Assembly (NCBI GenBank): GCA_043747835.1
Contig: JAYTOK010000025.1
Location: forward strand, 62,001-126,000
DNA from: CADEED01 sp043747835
GTDB taxonomy: Bacteria; Pseudomonadota; Gammaproteobacteria; Steroidobacterales; Steroidobacteraceae
Reading direction: 5' to 3'
Length of the DNA stretch: 64,000 bases
Shown: piece after piece, positions 35,924 through 44,270 of the stretch
How positions within the stretch are numbered: the stretch's first letter is position 1
Layout: the number at the start of each line of letters is the position of its first letter
Position numbers and translations under genes: made by a program
The notes under the pieces: generated by a model
Database searches by the model: none
What the model was told of the DNA's origin: nothing
What the model saw: only the letters and a program-made list of their open reading frames with translations

Positions 35924-37606
35924 ATGACAGGGACGCCATCGAACATCGACATCGCCCAGGCCGCGAAGATGCGCCGAATCACCGACGTCGCGCGCGAGCG
36001 GCTCGGCATCCCCGAGGAATCGCTCGAGGCTTATGGCCGCTTCAAGGCGAAGATCTCTCTCAAATTCCTGGCCAGCCTCGAGAACCGGCCTGACGGAAAG
36101 CTCATTCTCGTCACCGCCATCTCGCCGACGCCCGCCGGCGAAGGCAAGACCACGACGACGGTCGGCCTCGGCGACGCGCTGAACCGCATCGGCAAGAAAG
36201 CGCTGATCTGCCTGCGCGAACCTGCGCTGGGTCCGGTGTTCGGCATGAAGGGCGGCGCGGCCGGCGGCGGCTACGCGCAGGTCGTGCCGATGGAAGACAT
36301 CAACCTGCATTTCACCGGCGACTTCGCCGCCATTGCTCTTGCCAACAACCTGCTCGCGGCGCTCATCGACAACCACATCCACCAGGGCAATGAGGCCGGC
36401 TTCGACGTGCGCCGCATCACGTGGCGCCGCGTTGTCGACGTCAACGACCGGAGCTTGCGCGAGATCACGATCGGACTCGGCGGTCCCGCGAACGGATTTC
36501 CGCGCCAGGACGGCTTTGACATCGTCGTGGCCTCCGAGGTGATGGCCATCTTCTGCCTCGCGACGTCGTTGCAGGACCTGAAGGCGCGGCTCGGCCGGAT
36601 CGTCATCGGCTACACCCGTGACGAGAAACCCATCCTCGCGCGCGACATCAGCGCGCACGGCGCCATGACCGCGCTGCTGCGCGACGCGCTGGCGCCGAAC
36701 CTGGTGCAGACGCTCGAGAACAATCCGGCGTTCATCCACGGCGGCCCGTTCGCGAACATCGCGCACGGCTGCAACTCCGTGATGGCAACGCGCGCCGCGC
36801 TCAAGCTCGCGGACTACGTGGTGACGGAGGCCGGCTTCGGCGCGGACCTCGGCGCGGAGAAGTTCGTCAACATCAAGTGCCGCAAAGCCGGGCTCACGCC
36901 GTCGTGCGCCGTCATCGTCGCAACGCTGCGCGCGCTGAAATATCACGGCGGCGTCGAGGTCGCAGATTCGGGCAAGGAAGACCTCGCCGCGCTGGACAAG
37001 GGAATCGCGAACCTCGAGCGCCACATCCACAACGTGCGCAATGCCTACGGCCTGAACAGCGTCGTGGCGATCAACCATCGCGCGGGCGACAGCGACAGGG
37101 AAGTGAAGCTGCTGCAGGACCGCCTCGCGCATCTCGACGTGAAAATCCTCGTCGCGCGGCATTTCGCGGAGGGCGGCGCCGGCGCGGCCGATCTCGCGCG
37201 CGAGGTCGTCCGGCTCGCGGATACGCCGTCGAACTTCCGCTTCGTCTATGCGGACGATCAATCGCTTTGGGAGAAGATGAAGACGGTGGCCCAGCAGATC
37301 TACGGCGCGCTCGACATCGTCGCGGACAGTAAGATCCGCGGGCAGATCCGCAAGCTGCAGGACGCGGGGTACGGCCACTACCCCGTCTGCGTCGCCAAGA
37401 CGCAGTACTCCTTCTCGACGGACCCGAAGCTGCGCGGCGCGCCGAGCGGGCACGTCGTGAACATCCGCGAAGTCCGGCTCGCCGCGGGCGCGGAGTTCGT
37501 CGTGATGGTCTGCGGCGACATCATGACCATGCCGGGACTGCCGAAGGAACCGGCGGCCAAGCAGATAGACGTCGACGAGAATGGGAAGATAGTCGGGCTG
37601 TTCTGA
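35924..37606 (+). CDS. fhs: Formate-tetrahydrofolate ligase
   Basis: A 560-residue enzyme that makes 10-formyl-THF from formate, THF and ATP in one-carbon metabolism. The ATP loop is SPTPAGEGKTTTTVGL (residues 68-83), and REPALGPVFGMKGGAAGGGYAQV follows as in all Fhs proteins. Further landmarks are FTGDFAAIALANNLL, DNHIHQGN and VTEAGFGADLGAEKF; the C-terminus ends in a GDIMTMPGLPKEPAA motif. Length is normal. It stands alone, with 123 bp before and about 100 bp of non-coding sequence after it. No purU or folD is nearby. Confidence 0.96.
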   Translation: MTGTPSNIDIAQAAKMRRITDVARERLGIPEESLEAYGRFKAKISLKFLASLENRPDGKLILVTAISPTPAGEGKTTTTVGLGDALNRIGKKALICLREPALGPVFGMKGGAAGGGYAQVVPMEDINLHFTGDFAAIALANNLLAALIDNHIHQGNEAGFDVRRITWRRVVDVNDRSLREITIGLGGPANGFPRQDGFDIVVASEVMAIFCLATSLQDLKARLGRIVIGYTRDEKPILARDISAHGAMTALLRDALAPNLVQTLENNPAFIHGGPFANIAHGCNSVMATRAALKLADYVVTEAGFGADLGAEKFVNIKCRKAGLTPSCAVIVATLRALKYHGGVEVADSGKEDLAALDKGIANLERHIHNVRNAYGLNSVVAINHRAGDSDREVKLLQDRLAHLDVKILVARHFAEGGAGAADLAREVVRLADTPSNFRFVYADDQSLWEKMKTVAQQIYGALDIVADSKIRGQIRKLQDAGYGHYPVCVAKTQYSFSTDPKLRGAPSGHVVNIREVRLAAGAEFVVMVCGDIMTMPGLPKEPAAKQIDVDENGKIVGLF

Positions 37607-37743
37607 GTCGCGCGGTAAACTCTTCGGCTCGAGTTCGATGGCGGCCGCAATGCGCTGCTGACATACAAGTCCGCGCCCGACCGGAAGTCCTGCATCACCT
37701 ATCAACCTTGACAGCCGCGACGTCGGCGGCGCAGATTCGCGGC

Positions 37744-38175
37744 ATGTTCGCGACCTACGCCGCCACCATCCGCGCGCTCTATCTATCGGCGATCGTCGTG
37801 GCGCCGGTCACGGTCGCGTGGTACCTGCTGCAACTCGTGCTGGACGGGGAGTACAACCCGACGGGGCTCGCCGTGTTCGCGGCGGTCGCGCTCATCCTCC
37901 TCGTGCCGACGATCCGCGCGTGGCGCCGGCTGGCACGACGTCACGAACTCGTTCCCGGCGAGCCGTTACGGCGCCGCGCGTGGGTTGCGGTTCCGGTCGC
38001 GGTGTTGTTCCTGATCGCGCTGCTCGCGTTGCTCTGTTTCTTCTTCTTCTGGTATTTCTCCGCCGTCGGGATGGAGCGCCAACGCGGCTTCATCGTCCTG
38101 GGATTGTTCGCGCCCGGCGTGCTCGCGTACGCGATCGCGTTGCCGGCGGGCGAGGCGCTGCTGGTGGGCAGATAA
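37744..38175 (+). CDS. Hypothetical inner-membrane protein
   Basis: About 143 residues with three or four hydrophobic segments (YLSAIVVAPVTVAWYLLQLVL, LAVFAAVALILLVPTIRAW, VAVPVAVLFLIALLALLCFF, FIVLGLFAPGVLAYAIALP) and a basic loop RRLARRHELVPGEPLRRR. The ATG at 37744 is used; a TTG at 37708 would add 12 residues. Neither has a clear ribosome site. I do not recognise a family. Confidence 0.6.
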   Translation: MFATYAATIRALYLSAIVVAPVTVAWYLLQLVLDGEYNPTGLAVFAAVALILLVPTIRAWRRLARRHELVPGEPLRRRAWVAVPVAVLFLIALLALLCFFFFWYFSAVGMERQRGFIVLGLFAPGVLAYAIALPAGEALLVGR

Positions 38176-38236
38176 CGGGCTCAGATCTATTGAGGGACGA
38201 CGCTTGCGTCGCAGTCACGACTCATCGCTAAATTGC

Positions 38237-38273
38237 TCTGACCCCTTTGATCAAATAGATCTGTCCCCTTTGA
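38237..38273 (+). repeat. Direct repeat TCTGWCCCCTTTGA
   Basis: Two 14-bp copies, TCTGACCCCTTTGA (38237-38250) and TCTGTCCCCTTTGA (38260-38273), differ at one base. Strings of this kind (AATAGATCTGTCCCC, GCTCTGACCCC) are common near REP-type elements in related genomes. No transposase is present. The second copy overlaps the likely start of the sigma-factor gene. Confidence 0.55.
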
Positions 38274-39514
38274 ATTCCGACATCCGCGCCGAGATCGACA
38301 ACCTCTACCGTAAGGAAGCCCGGCGCATCTTTGCGACGCTGGTCCGCCTGCTCGGCGACTTCGATCGCGCCGAGGAAGCGCTCGCCGACGCGTTTCGCGC
38401 GGCAATCGAGAAGTGGCCCGCAGAAGGGATTCCGCAGAATCCCGTGTCGTGGCTCGTCTCCGCGGGCCGCTTCAAGTCCATCGACAAACAACGACGCGAC
38501 AAGCTCTTCGATCACCTCGAAGACCGGCCCGACGTCAGCGAAGCGCTCGCCGATCGAGCGCCCGCCCTCGACGATCGCGAAGAACTGCTCGAGGACGACC
38601 GGCTGCGGCTCGTCTTCACGTGCTGTCATCCGGCGCTCGCGCCCGACGCGCAGGTCGCGCTCACGCTGCGGGAAGTCTGCGGCCTCACTACCGAGGAGAT
38701 CGCAGCCGCGTTCCTCACGCCCGCACCGACACTCGCGCAACGCATCGTGCGCGCGAAGTCCAAGATCCGCGACGCGAACATTCCTTACGAAGTGCCCGCG
38801 CGCGACGCGCTCGCGGACCGGCTCGACAGCGTGCTGCGCGTCGTCTATCTCGTGTTCAACGAGGGTTACTCCGCGAGCAGCGGCGAGTCGGCCACGCGCG
38901 CGGATCTATCCGGGGAAGCGATCCGTCTCGGCCGCCTCATCCTCGAATTGTTGCCGGAGCCTGAGGCGCAAGGTCTCCTCGCGCTCATGCTGCTGCACGA
39001 GTCACGCCGCGCGTCGCGGCATACCGCGGATGGTGACGTGATCCTTCTCGACGATCAGGACCGCACGCGCTGGAATCGCGCGCTGATCGACGAAGGCGCG
39101 GCCCTCGTCCGCGCCTCGCTGAGTTCGCAGCGCTTCGGTGCGTACACCGTGCAAGCGGCCATCGTCGCGGTCCACGCAGACTCCCCTTCCACGGACGAGA
39201 CCGACTGGAACGAGATCGTCGGCCTCTACGATCTGTTGCAGCGGATCACGCCCTCGCCCGTCGTCGAGCTCAATCGCAGCGTCGCGCTCGCGATGCGCGA
39301 CGGGATCGAAGCCGGTCTTGCCGAGGTGGATCGTCTGCTCGATGGCGGCCAGCTCGAGGAATACTCCCTCGCGCATGCCGCGCGCGCGGACTTCCTGCGC
39401 CGGCTCGGGCGCGGCGGTGAGGCGCGCATCTCGTACCGAAGAGCGATCGAGCTCACGTCCCAGGGCCCCGCGCGCCACTTCCTCGAGAAGCGGGTGGCCG
39501 AGCTGCCGTCCTGA
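38270..39514 (+). CDS. ECF42-type RNA polymerase sigma factor (DUF6596)
   Basis: About 414 residues. The N-terminal sigma-70 region 2 (DNLYRKEARRIFATLVRLLGD) and region 4 (DAQVALTLREVCGLTTEEIA...SKIRDANIPY) are followed by the DUF6596 signature VLRVVYLVFNEGYSASSGE and a long C-terminal helical, TPR-like extension (LNRSVALAMRDGIEAGLAEV), which ECF42 factors need for activity. The start is uncertain: TTG at 38270 begins MNSDIRAEIDNLYRKEARRI, while TTG at 38204 would add 22 residues across the repeat. ECF42 genes are normally paired with a DGPF-domain gene, and one follows 84 bp downstream. No anti-sigma factor is present. Confidence 0.9.
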   Translation: MNSDIRAEIDNLYRKEARRIFATLVRLLGDFDRAEEALADAFRAAIEKWPAEGIPQNPVSWLVSAGRFKSIDKQRRDKLFDHLEDRPDVSEALADRAPALDDREELLEDDRLRLVFTCCHPALAPDAQVALTLREVCGLTTEEIAAAFLTPAPTLAQRIVRAKSKIRDANIPYEVPARDALADRLDSVLRVVYLVFNEGYSASSGESATRADLSGEAIRLGRLILELLPEPEAQGLLALMLLHESRRASRHTADGDVILLDDQDRTRWNRALIDEGAALVRASLSSQRFGAYTVQAAIVAVHADSPSTDETDWNEIVGLYDLLQRITPSPVVELNRSVALAMRDGIEAGLAEVDRLLDGGQLEEYSLAHAARADFLRRLGRGGEARISYRRAIELTSQGPARHFLEKRVAELPS

Positions 39515-39598
39515 TCGTTTCGAATCCGCGCATGTCGATTTCGGCAGCCGCCGTTCGGCTAATTGACGAACCCGATCTCGAGCCCCAAGGAGACTCCC

Positions 39599-39931
39599 GT
39601 GAAGTACCTCTGCCTCGTGTATCTCTCGCCCGAGAACTGGAACTCCTGTCCCGACTCCATCTGCGCCGAGTATGTGAAAACGCTGCAGGACGACGGCAAG
39701 TTCCTGGGTGGTACGCCGCTGCATCCGACGTCGACGGCGACCACGGTGCGTTTGCGCAATGGCCAGGTGTCCGTGACGGACGGTCCATTCGCCGAAACCA
39801 AGGAAGCGCTGTCCGGCTTCTATCTCATCGACGCGCGCGATCTCAACGAAGCCATCCAGATCGCGTCAAAGATCCCGCCCGCGAAGTACGGCAGCATCGA
39901 AGTCCGCCCGACGCGCGAACTCGCGGCCTGA
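39599..39931 (+). CDS. YCII/DGPF-domain protein, ECF42 partner
   Basis: A 110-residue YCII-related protein. VSVTDGPFAETKEALSGFYLI carries the DGPF motif that names the group, and YLCLVYLSPENW is the first strand. The GTG at 39599 is chosen because AAGGAG lies 7 bases before it; an upstream TTG at 39563 lacks a site. Genes of this type are the conserved targets and neighbours of ECF42 sigma factors; their biochemical role is not established. Confidence 0.88.
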   Translation: MKYLCLVYLSPENWNSCPDSICAEYVKTLQDDGKFLGGTPLHPTSTATTVRLRNGQVSVTDGPFAETKEALSGFYLIDARDLNEAIQIASKIPPAKYGSIEVRPTRELAA

Positions 39932-40042
39932 AGGCGCCCGCCCGCCCGCGTCCGGTAACACCCTGATTCTGTGAAGCGGATTGGCGCCGCGGCCGATCCT
40001 TGCCGCCTGCGTCACGCCACGATCAAGGCCCCGGCGACACTG

Positions 40043-40068
40043 CCGTTAACGGAACGGGCCAACCCGTT
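40043..40068. promoter_or_regulatory. Two nested inverted repeats before the HDOD gene
   Basis: CCGTTAACGG (40043-40052) is a perfect palindrome, followed directly by AACGGG-CCAA-CCCGTT (40053-40068). They end 11 bases before the HDOD ATG, so they may fold over the ribosome site or act as an operator. The role is not known. Confidence 0.4.
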
Positions 40069-40079
40069 ACCGGCGTGTC

Positions 40080-40994
40080 ATGACCAGCTCTGCGCAATCA
40101 AAAACGAACGAATCGAACGAATCGAACGAATCGAACGACGACCTCGACCGCGTCCTCCTCGCGGCCATGGCCGACGACTCCCTCGAACTCCCCCCGCCCC
40201 CGCAGGTCGCGGTCGAGGTCACGCGCCTCACGCGCGCCGACGAAACCGACGAGGGCCAGTCTTCCGCGAATGCGGCGGAGCTCGCGAAGCTGATCCAGCG
40301 CGACGTCGCGCTCGCGGGCCAGGTCATGCGCGTCGCGAACTCGGCGCTCTATGCGCGTCGAACCCCGGTGGTCACTCTGCCGCAAGCCATCGCGTGGCTC
40401 GGCATGCGCGAAGTGCGCACGATCGCGTACGCCGTCGCCGTGCAGGGCCAGGTGTTCGCATCCACCTACTTCCGCAGGGAGATGACCGAGCTCTGGCGCG
40501 AGTCGATCATCACCGCGCTGTTCGCTCAGGAAGTCGCGCGTTTGAAACGCCGCAACGTGGAGTCCGCGTATCTGTGCGGTCTCCTGCATCGCGTCGGCAT
40601 GGCGATTGTCCTCGCGCGAGTCGGCTCGGCCGCTCTCGTGAACCGCCTGTCTCCGGACCCGCAGCGGGTCTTGCAGTTCGCCGCGAGCCACGAATCGCGC
40701 GTCGGCGCGCAGCTCGCGCAAGCGTGGTCACTGCCGCCGGCCGTGGTCGCGACCGTCGCTCACTGGGGCAATCCGCTCGACGCGAAAGAATTCCGCACCG
40801 AGGTCATGGAGGTCGCGCTCGCGCGGCAGATCTCCGACGAGCTGCGCACGCCGGGCGTCGGCGGCGAGCTGCCCGACTCGATGCTGGGCCCCGTGTCGAA
40901 ATGGATGGATGAGCTGTCCATCTACCCGGACGAGCTGTTCAGCATCATGGCGCAGCGCGCCGCCATCTACGCGACCGCGGAAAGTTTCACGTGA
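40080..40994 (+). CDS. HDOD-domain signalling protein
   Basis: A 304-residue protein dominated by an HDOD domain (about residues 35-240): ELAKLIQRDVALAGQVMRVA, TLPQAIAWLGMREVRTIAY, YLCGLLHRVGMAIVLA, and VVATVAHWG, where the HD phosphodiesterase metal residues are largely replaced. Such proteins act as regulatory modules in stress, motility or c-di-GMP signalling. The N-terminus has an Asn-Glu-Ser triplet repeat (residues about 10-19) from a 9-bp DNA repeat. Its stop overlaps the GTG start of sthA (GTGA), so both are translated together. Confidence 0.87.
   Translation: MTSSAQSKTNESNESNESNDDLDRVLLAAMADDSLELPPPPQVAVEVTRLTRADETDEGQSSANAAELAKLIQRDVALAGQVMRVANSALYARRTPVVTLPQAIAWLGMREVRTIAYAVAVQGQVFASTYFRREMTELWRESIITALFAQEVARLKRRNVESAYLCGLLHRVGMAIVLARVGSAALVNRLSPDPQRVLQFAASHESRVGAQLAQAWSLPPAVVATVAHWGNPLDAKEFRTEVMEVALARQISDELRTPGVGGELPDSMLGPVSKWMDELSIYPDELFSIMAQRAAIYATAESFT
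40107..40133 (+). repeat. Tandem 9-bp repeat AACGAATCG, three copies
   Basis: Three exact copies run from 40107 to 40133, followed by a partial copy, inside the 5' end of the HDOD gene. They encode Asn-Glu-Ser three times. Copy changes would keep the reading frame, so length variation would only alter the linker. Confidence 0.8.
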
Positions 40995-42418
40995 CGGACG
41001 GCGGCGCCGGCGGGACATTCGACGTCGTCGTGATCGGCTCGGGCCCCGCGGGTCAGAAGGCTGCGATCCAGGCCGCGAAGGCCGGCAAGCGCGTCGCGGT
41101 CATCGAGCGCGACCGCCAGGTCGGCGGATCCTGCGTGCACACGGGCACGATTCCGAGCAAGTCATTGCGCGAACACGCGCTGCGTCAGCTCGTGCGCCGC
41201 GTGAATCTCATGGACGAACCGATCCAGTCGCTGCTCGATGGCGTCGGTAAAACCATCGCCGCGCACGACGTCTACATGTCGGCGCAACTCGAGCGCAACG
41301 GCGTCGCGCTGCTGCGCGGTCGAGCGAGTTTTGTCAGTCCTCACGAGCTCGCGATGCGCCGCATGGATGGCAGCGTTGCGCAGGTCCGCGCGCCGATCGT
41401 CATCATCGCGACCGGCTCGCGCCCGCGCTCACCCGCGCATCTCGGCGTCGATCACGAGCACGTGCTCGACAGCGATTCGATCCTCTCGCTCGCCTATCTG
41501 CCGCGCAGCCTGCTCGTGCTCGGCGGCGGCGTCATCGCAAGCGAGTATGCCGCGACGTTCGCAGCGCTCGGCTGCAAGGTCACGCAGGCGGACCAGCAAG
41601 ATCGACCGCTGACGTTCCTCGACCCCGAGCTCACGCAGTTCTATCTCGACGAGCTGAAGCGCAACGGCGGCGAATACATTCCGCGCGCCGAGGCCGTGTC
41701 GACGCGCTGGGATGGCGTGTCGCAGGTGCGCGCCGAGTTCAAGGACGGCCGCGTGATCCTGGCGGACAAGGTGCTGGTCGGCCTGGGCCGGCTCGCGAAT
41801 GTCGACGGGCTGGTTCTCGGCGCGGCCGGCATTGCGCTGACGAGCCGCGGCCACGTGCAGGTCGACGAACATCTGCAGACCACCGCGAAAGGCGTCTACG
41901 CCGCGGGCGACGTGATTGGCCCGCCGGCGCTCGCGTCCGTTTCGATGGAACAGGGACGCCGGGCTGCGTGCCACGCGCTCGGGTTGATGGTGCCTTCCGA
42001 TCCCGTGTCGCGACTGCCCTCCGGCGTGTACACGATTCCCGAGATCGCGACCGTCGGCCTCGACGAGCAAGGCGCGCGTCAGCACTTCGGCGGAGCGATC
42101 GTTGGGCGCGCCCGGTTCGAAGAGATCGCGCGCGGTCAGATCAATGGCAGCCAGCGCGGGTTGCTCAAACTCGTCGCCGATCCGGGCGGAAGACGCGTCG
42201 TCGGTGTGCAGATCGCGGGCGATGGCGCGACGGAACTCGTGCACATCGGGCAGTTAGGGCTCGCCGCCGAGCTCGATGTCGACGCTTACGTCGACAATGT
42301 CTTCAATTTTCCGACGATGGCCGAGGCGTATCGCACCGCGGCGTTCGACATCGTGAAGCAGCGTGGCAGACTCGTGACGAACGACGTCGTCGCCGATGCG
42401 GTGTCAGCCGTCCTCTGA
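40991..42418 (+). CDS. sthA: Soluble (Si-specific) pyridine nucleotide transhydrogenase
   Basis: A 475-residue flavoprotein that moves hydride between NADPH and NAD+. It has the disulfide-reductase fold: FAD motif VVVIGSGPAGQKAA near residues 12-25, the NAD motif LLVLGGGVIASEYAA, and GVYAAGDVIGPPALAS near 300. The active-site loop is GGSCVHTGTIPSKSLRE: only one cysteine (Cys48) of the usual CxxxxC pair is present, as expected for SthA rather than lipoamide dehydrogenase. It starts with a GTG overlapping the HDOD stop. It may re-oxidise surplus NADPH made by Zwf in the ED pathway. Its last 15 bases overlap a convergent gene. Confidence 0.93.
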   Translation: MTDGGAGGTFDVVVIGSGPAGQKAAIQAAKAGKRVAVIERDRQVGGSCVHTGTIPSKSLREHALRQLVRRVNLMDEPIQSLLDGVGKTIAAHDVYMSAQLERNGVALLRGRASFVSPHELAMRRMDGSVAQVRAPIVIIATGSRPRSPAHLGVDHEHVLDSDSILSLAYLPRSLLVLGGGVIASEYAATFAALGCKVTQADQQDRPLTFLDPELTQFYLDELKRNGGEYIPRAEAVSTRWDGVSQVRAEFKDGRVILADKVLVGLGRLANVDGLVLGAAGIALTSRGHVQVDEHLQTTAKGVYAAGDVIGPPALASVSMEQGRRAACHALGLMVPSDPVSRLPSGVYTIPEIATVGLDEQGARQHFGGAIVGRARFEEIARGQINGSQRGLLKLVADPGGRRVVGVQIAGDGATELVHIGQLGLAAELDVDAYVDNVFNFPTMAEAYRTAAFDIVKQRGRLVTNDVVADAVSAVL

Positions 42419-42844
42419 GGAGGCCATCTCGCGGCGGAGTTGCCGGTGCGCGTAGATCGCGACGGGCAATACGCCGATCCCGAGAGCCAAGAACCAGAGG
42501 CTGTTCGGCGGCCTTTCGCCATCGAAGTAGGCCGACCTCGGATCGCCGGTCACGAAGCGCACCGGAATCGACTCGCCGTTCGCTAGCCGCGGGATCTGGT
42601 TCGCGCGAACGAAGAGTCCCGGCACCTTGACCACGCCACTGGGCGTCGAATACTCGACGTCGGCGAACACGCCCGAATCCGCCGCGTATTTCGCGGCGCG
42701 CGCCACGCGCGGATCCGTGCTCGTCATGCGGCCATCCTGGCCGCTCATCCAGAGTCGCGCGCTGATCCAGCCGTCGCCGATTCCGATCAGCAGGAAGGCC
42801 GCCGCCATGAGATACATCATTCCGACGAAAGTGAACCTGCCCAT
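42404..42844 (-). CDS. DUF3592-like membrane protein
   Basis: A 146-residue protein with one N-terminal and one C-terminal transmembrane segment (GMMYLMAAAFLLIGIGDGW; LWFLALGIGVLPVAIYAH) and a soluble middle with VEYSTPSGVVKVPGLFVRANQIP and GESIPVRFVTGDPRSAYF, as in DUF3592 proteins, where a beta-domain sits between two helices. The function is unknown. Its 3' end overlaps the convergent sthA gene by 15 bp. Confidence 0.72.
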   Translation of the reverse strand: MGRFTFVGMMYLMAAAFLLIGIGDGWISARLWMSGQDGRMTSTDPRVARAAKYAADSGVFADVEYSTPSGVVKVPGLFVRANQIPRLANGESIPVRFVTGDPRSAYFDGERPPNSLWFLALGIGVLPVAIYAHRQLRREMASSEDG

Positions 42845-42853
42845 GCCGGGATG

Positions 42854-43513
42854 TTAGGCGATAGACGCCGAACTCTCCAGCAACAGGAGCATCTCCGGTC
42901 GCGCGCCCGTGCGCGCGAGCAATCGGGCGGTCTGGCCAAGTTTGTTAGCGGTCTCGACGGCCGCGCCGGTTTCTATCAACAGCCGCGCCGCCTCGACCTG
43001 GGCTTTCTTCGTCGCCGGCCCGTGCGGGCCGTATCCATGCACGGCCCAGAACAACGGCGTCGCGCCGAACTCCGAGCACCGCGGCTCGATGTCGACTTTC
43101 CGGGCCAGTAGCTGCGCAACGATCCCCGCCTCGCCGGCCCACGCCGCCCAATGCAAAGCGCGCGCACCAAACAACCCTGTGCGTTCGGCATCCGCGCCGG
43201 CCTCGATCAGCACGGCCGCCACTCTCTCCGCCCCCAGCGACGCGGCCGCGATCAGCGGCGATCCGCGCCCGGCGCTGCCGTCGATGGCGGCGCCATGCTC
43301 GATCAGCATCGCGGCGATCTCTCCCTCGCGCCCGTTCGCGAGCCAGCCATTGCCCACGCAATCGCAGACGAAGTGCAGTGGGTCGGATTCGTTCCCCCGG
43401 TTGAGGTACCAGCGGATCGTCTGGTTCGCGCGCGCCGGCTCACGACCGAGCGCGGCGCGCAATCCATCGACATCGCCCGCTTCGATGAGCTTCCGGAAGT
43501 CGTCGTCGATCAT
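42854..43513 (-). CDS. Ankyrin-repeat protein
   Basis: A 219-residue protein made almost wholly of ankyrin repeats: FRKLIEAGDVDGLRAALG, GEIAAMLIEHGAAIDGSAG, SPLIAAASLGAERVAAVLIE, ARALHWAAWAGEAGIVAQLL, TPLFWAVHGYG and QVEAARLLIETGAAVETANK. There is no signal peptide. The ATG at 43513 overlaps the upstream membrane-protein stop (ATGA). The frame is open further upstream, but that part lies within the upstream gene and is not credible. It is likely a cytosolic protein-binding module; the partner is unknown. Confidence 0.85.
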   Translation of the reverse strand: MIDDDFRKLIEAGDVDGLRAALGREPARANQTIRWYLNRGNESDPLHFVCDCVGNGWLANGREGEIAAMLIEHGAAIDGSAGRGSPLIAAASLGAERVAAVLIEAGADAERTGLFGARALHWAAWAGEAGIVAQLLARKVDIEPRCSEFGATPLFWAVHGYGPHGPATKKAQVEAARLLIETGAAVETANKLGQTARLLARTGARPEMLLLLESSASIA

Positions 43514-44175
43514 GCGGCGGATTGTAGGGGAGCGTCCGCGCGGCGACGCCACAGCGCGACGCCGGCCCAGCCCATCCAGAGGCCCTGCCCCACGGCCAGC
43601 AGCATGACGTCGTGGACGTTCATCTGCAGGTACCCGCGCAACTGTGCCGCGAGCGCGATCACGCCGATCGCAGCACCCAACCACGGAAGCACGCGATCGA
43701 ACTTCACGCGCCACGCCGCCCACGACCACAACAGGATCGCGATGGCCGCCGCGGTCACGTAATAGCGCGACAACGCGCTCGCCAGGTAGTAGCAGAACCG
43801 AATGAAGCCCTTGATCGCCGACCGCCGCGCCTCATCGTCGCTCGCGACATAGTCGGCGGCGAAGCGTGTGGATACGAGGCCATCGACAATCGCGGCGACG
43901 CTCACCATCGCGGACGCGAGCGCGAACGCGACGAAAGCGGCCGTCACGCCGGGCTTTCGCGGTCCGAGGTGGCGCACGAGTCCCACGACGCCGAACAGCG
44001 TGAGCCACACGCCAAACAAGCCCAGCGAATGCGCGAGCACGTTGCGGGGCGCATGACTCGCGAAGCCTTCCGGCGAATCCAGGAGCTGCGAGCCCGTCGG
44101 ATGCAGGCCCGCCGTGGCGAGGAAGAGCAAGGCTCCCGCGATCAACGCCGCGCCATAGATTCTGTCGTCTCGCAT
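43510..44175 (-). CDS. Hypothetical multi-span membrane protein
   Basis: A 221-residue protein with about six hydrophobic segments (YGAALIAGALLFLATAGLHP, LGLFGVWLTLFGVVGLVRHL, AAFVAFALASAMVSVAAIVD, YYVTAAAIAILLWSWAAW, WLGAAIGVIALAAQLR, VMLLAVGQGLWMGWAGVALW). It resembles DUF4386-like integral membrane proteins in layout, but I do not claim the family. The ATG at 44175 follows a GGGAGTG stretch. It is coupled to the downstream ankyrin gene and divergent from the TetR gene. Confidence 0.72.
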   Translation of the reverse strand: MRDDRIYGAALIAGALLFLATAGLHPTGSQLLDSPEGFASHAPRNVLAHSLGLFGVWLTLFGVVGLVRHLGPRKPGVTAAFVAFALASAMVSVAAIVDGLVSTRFAADYVASDDEARRSAIKGFIRFCYYLASALSRYYVTAAAIAILLWSWAAWRVKFDRVLPWLGAAIGVIALAAQLRGYLQMNVHDVMLLAVGQGLWMGWAGVALWRRRADAPLQSAA

Positions 44176-44270
44176 GTTCCACTCCCGTTTTGCGAAGCCG
44201 CGGACGATACTGCGCCTGCACTGCCAACGGCAGCCACTCACCCCACTTCCCGGACATCGAAGGCCCTTTT

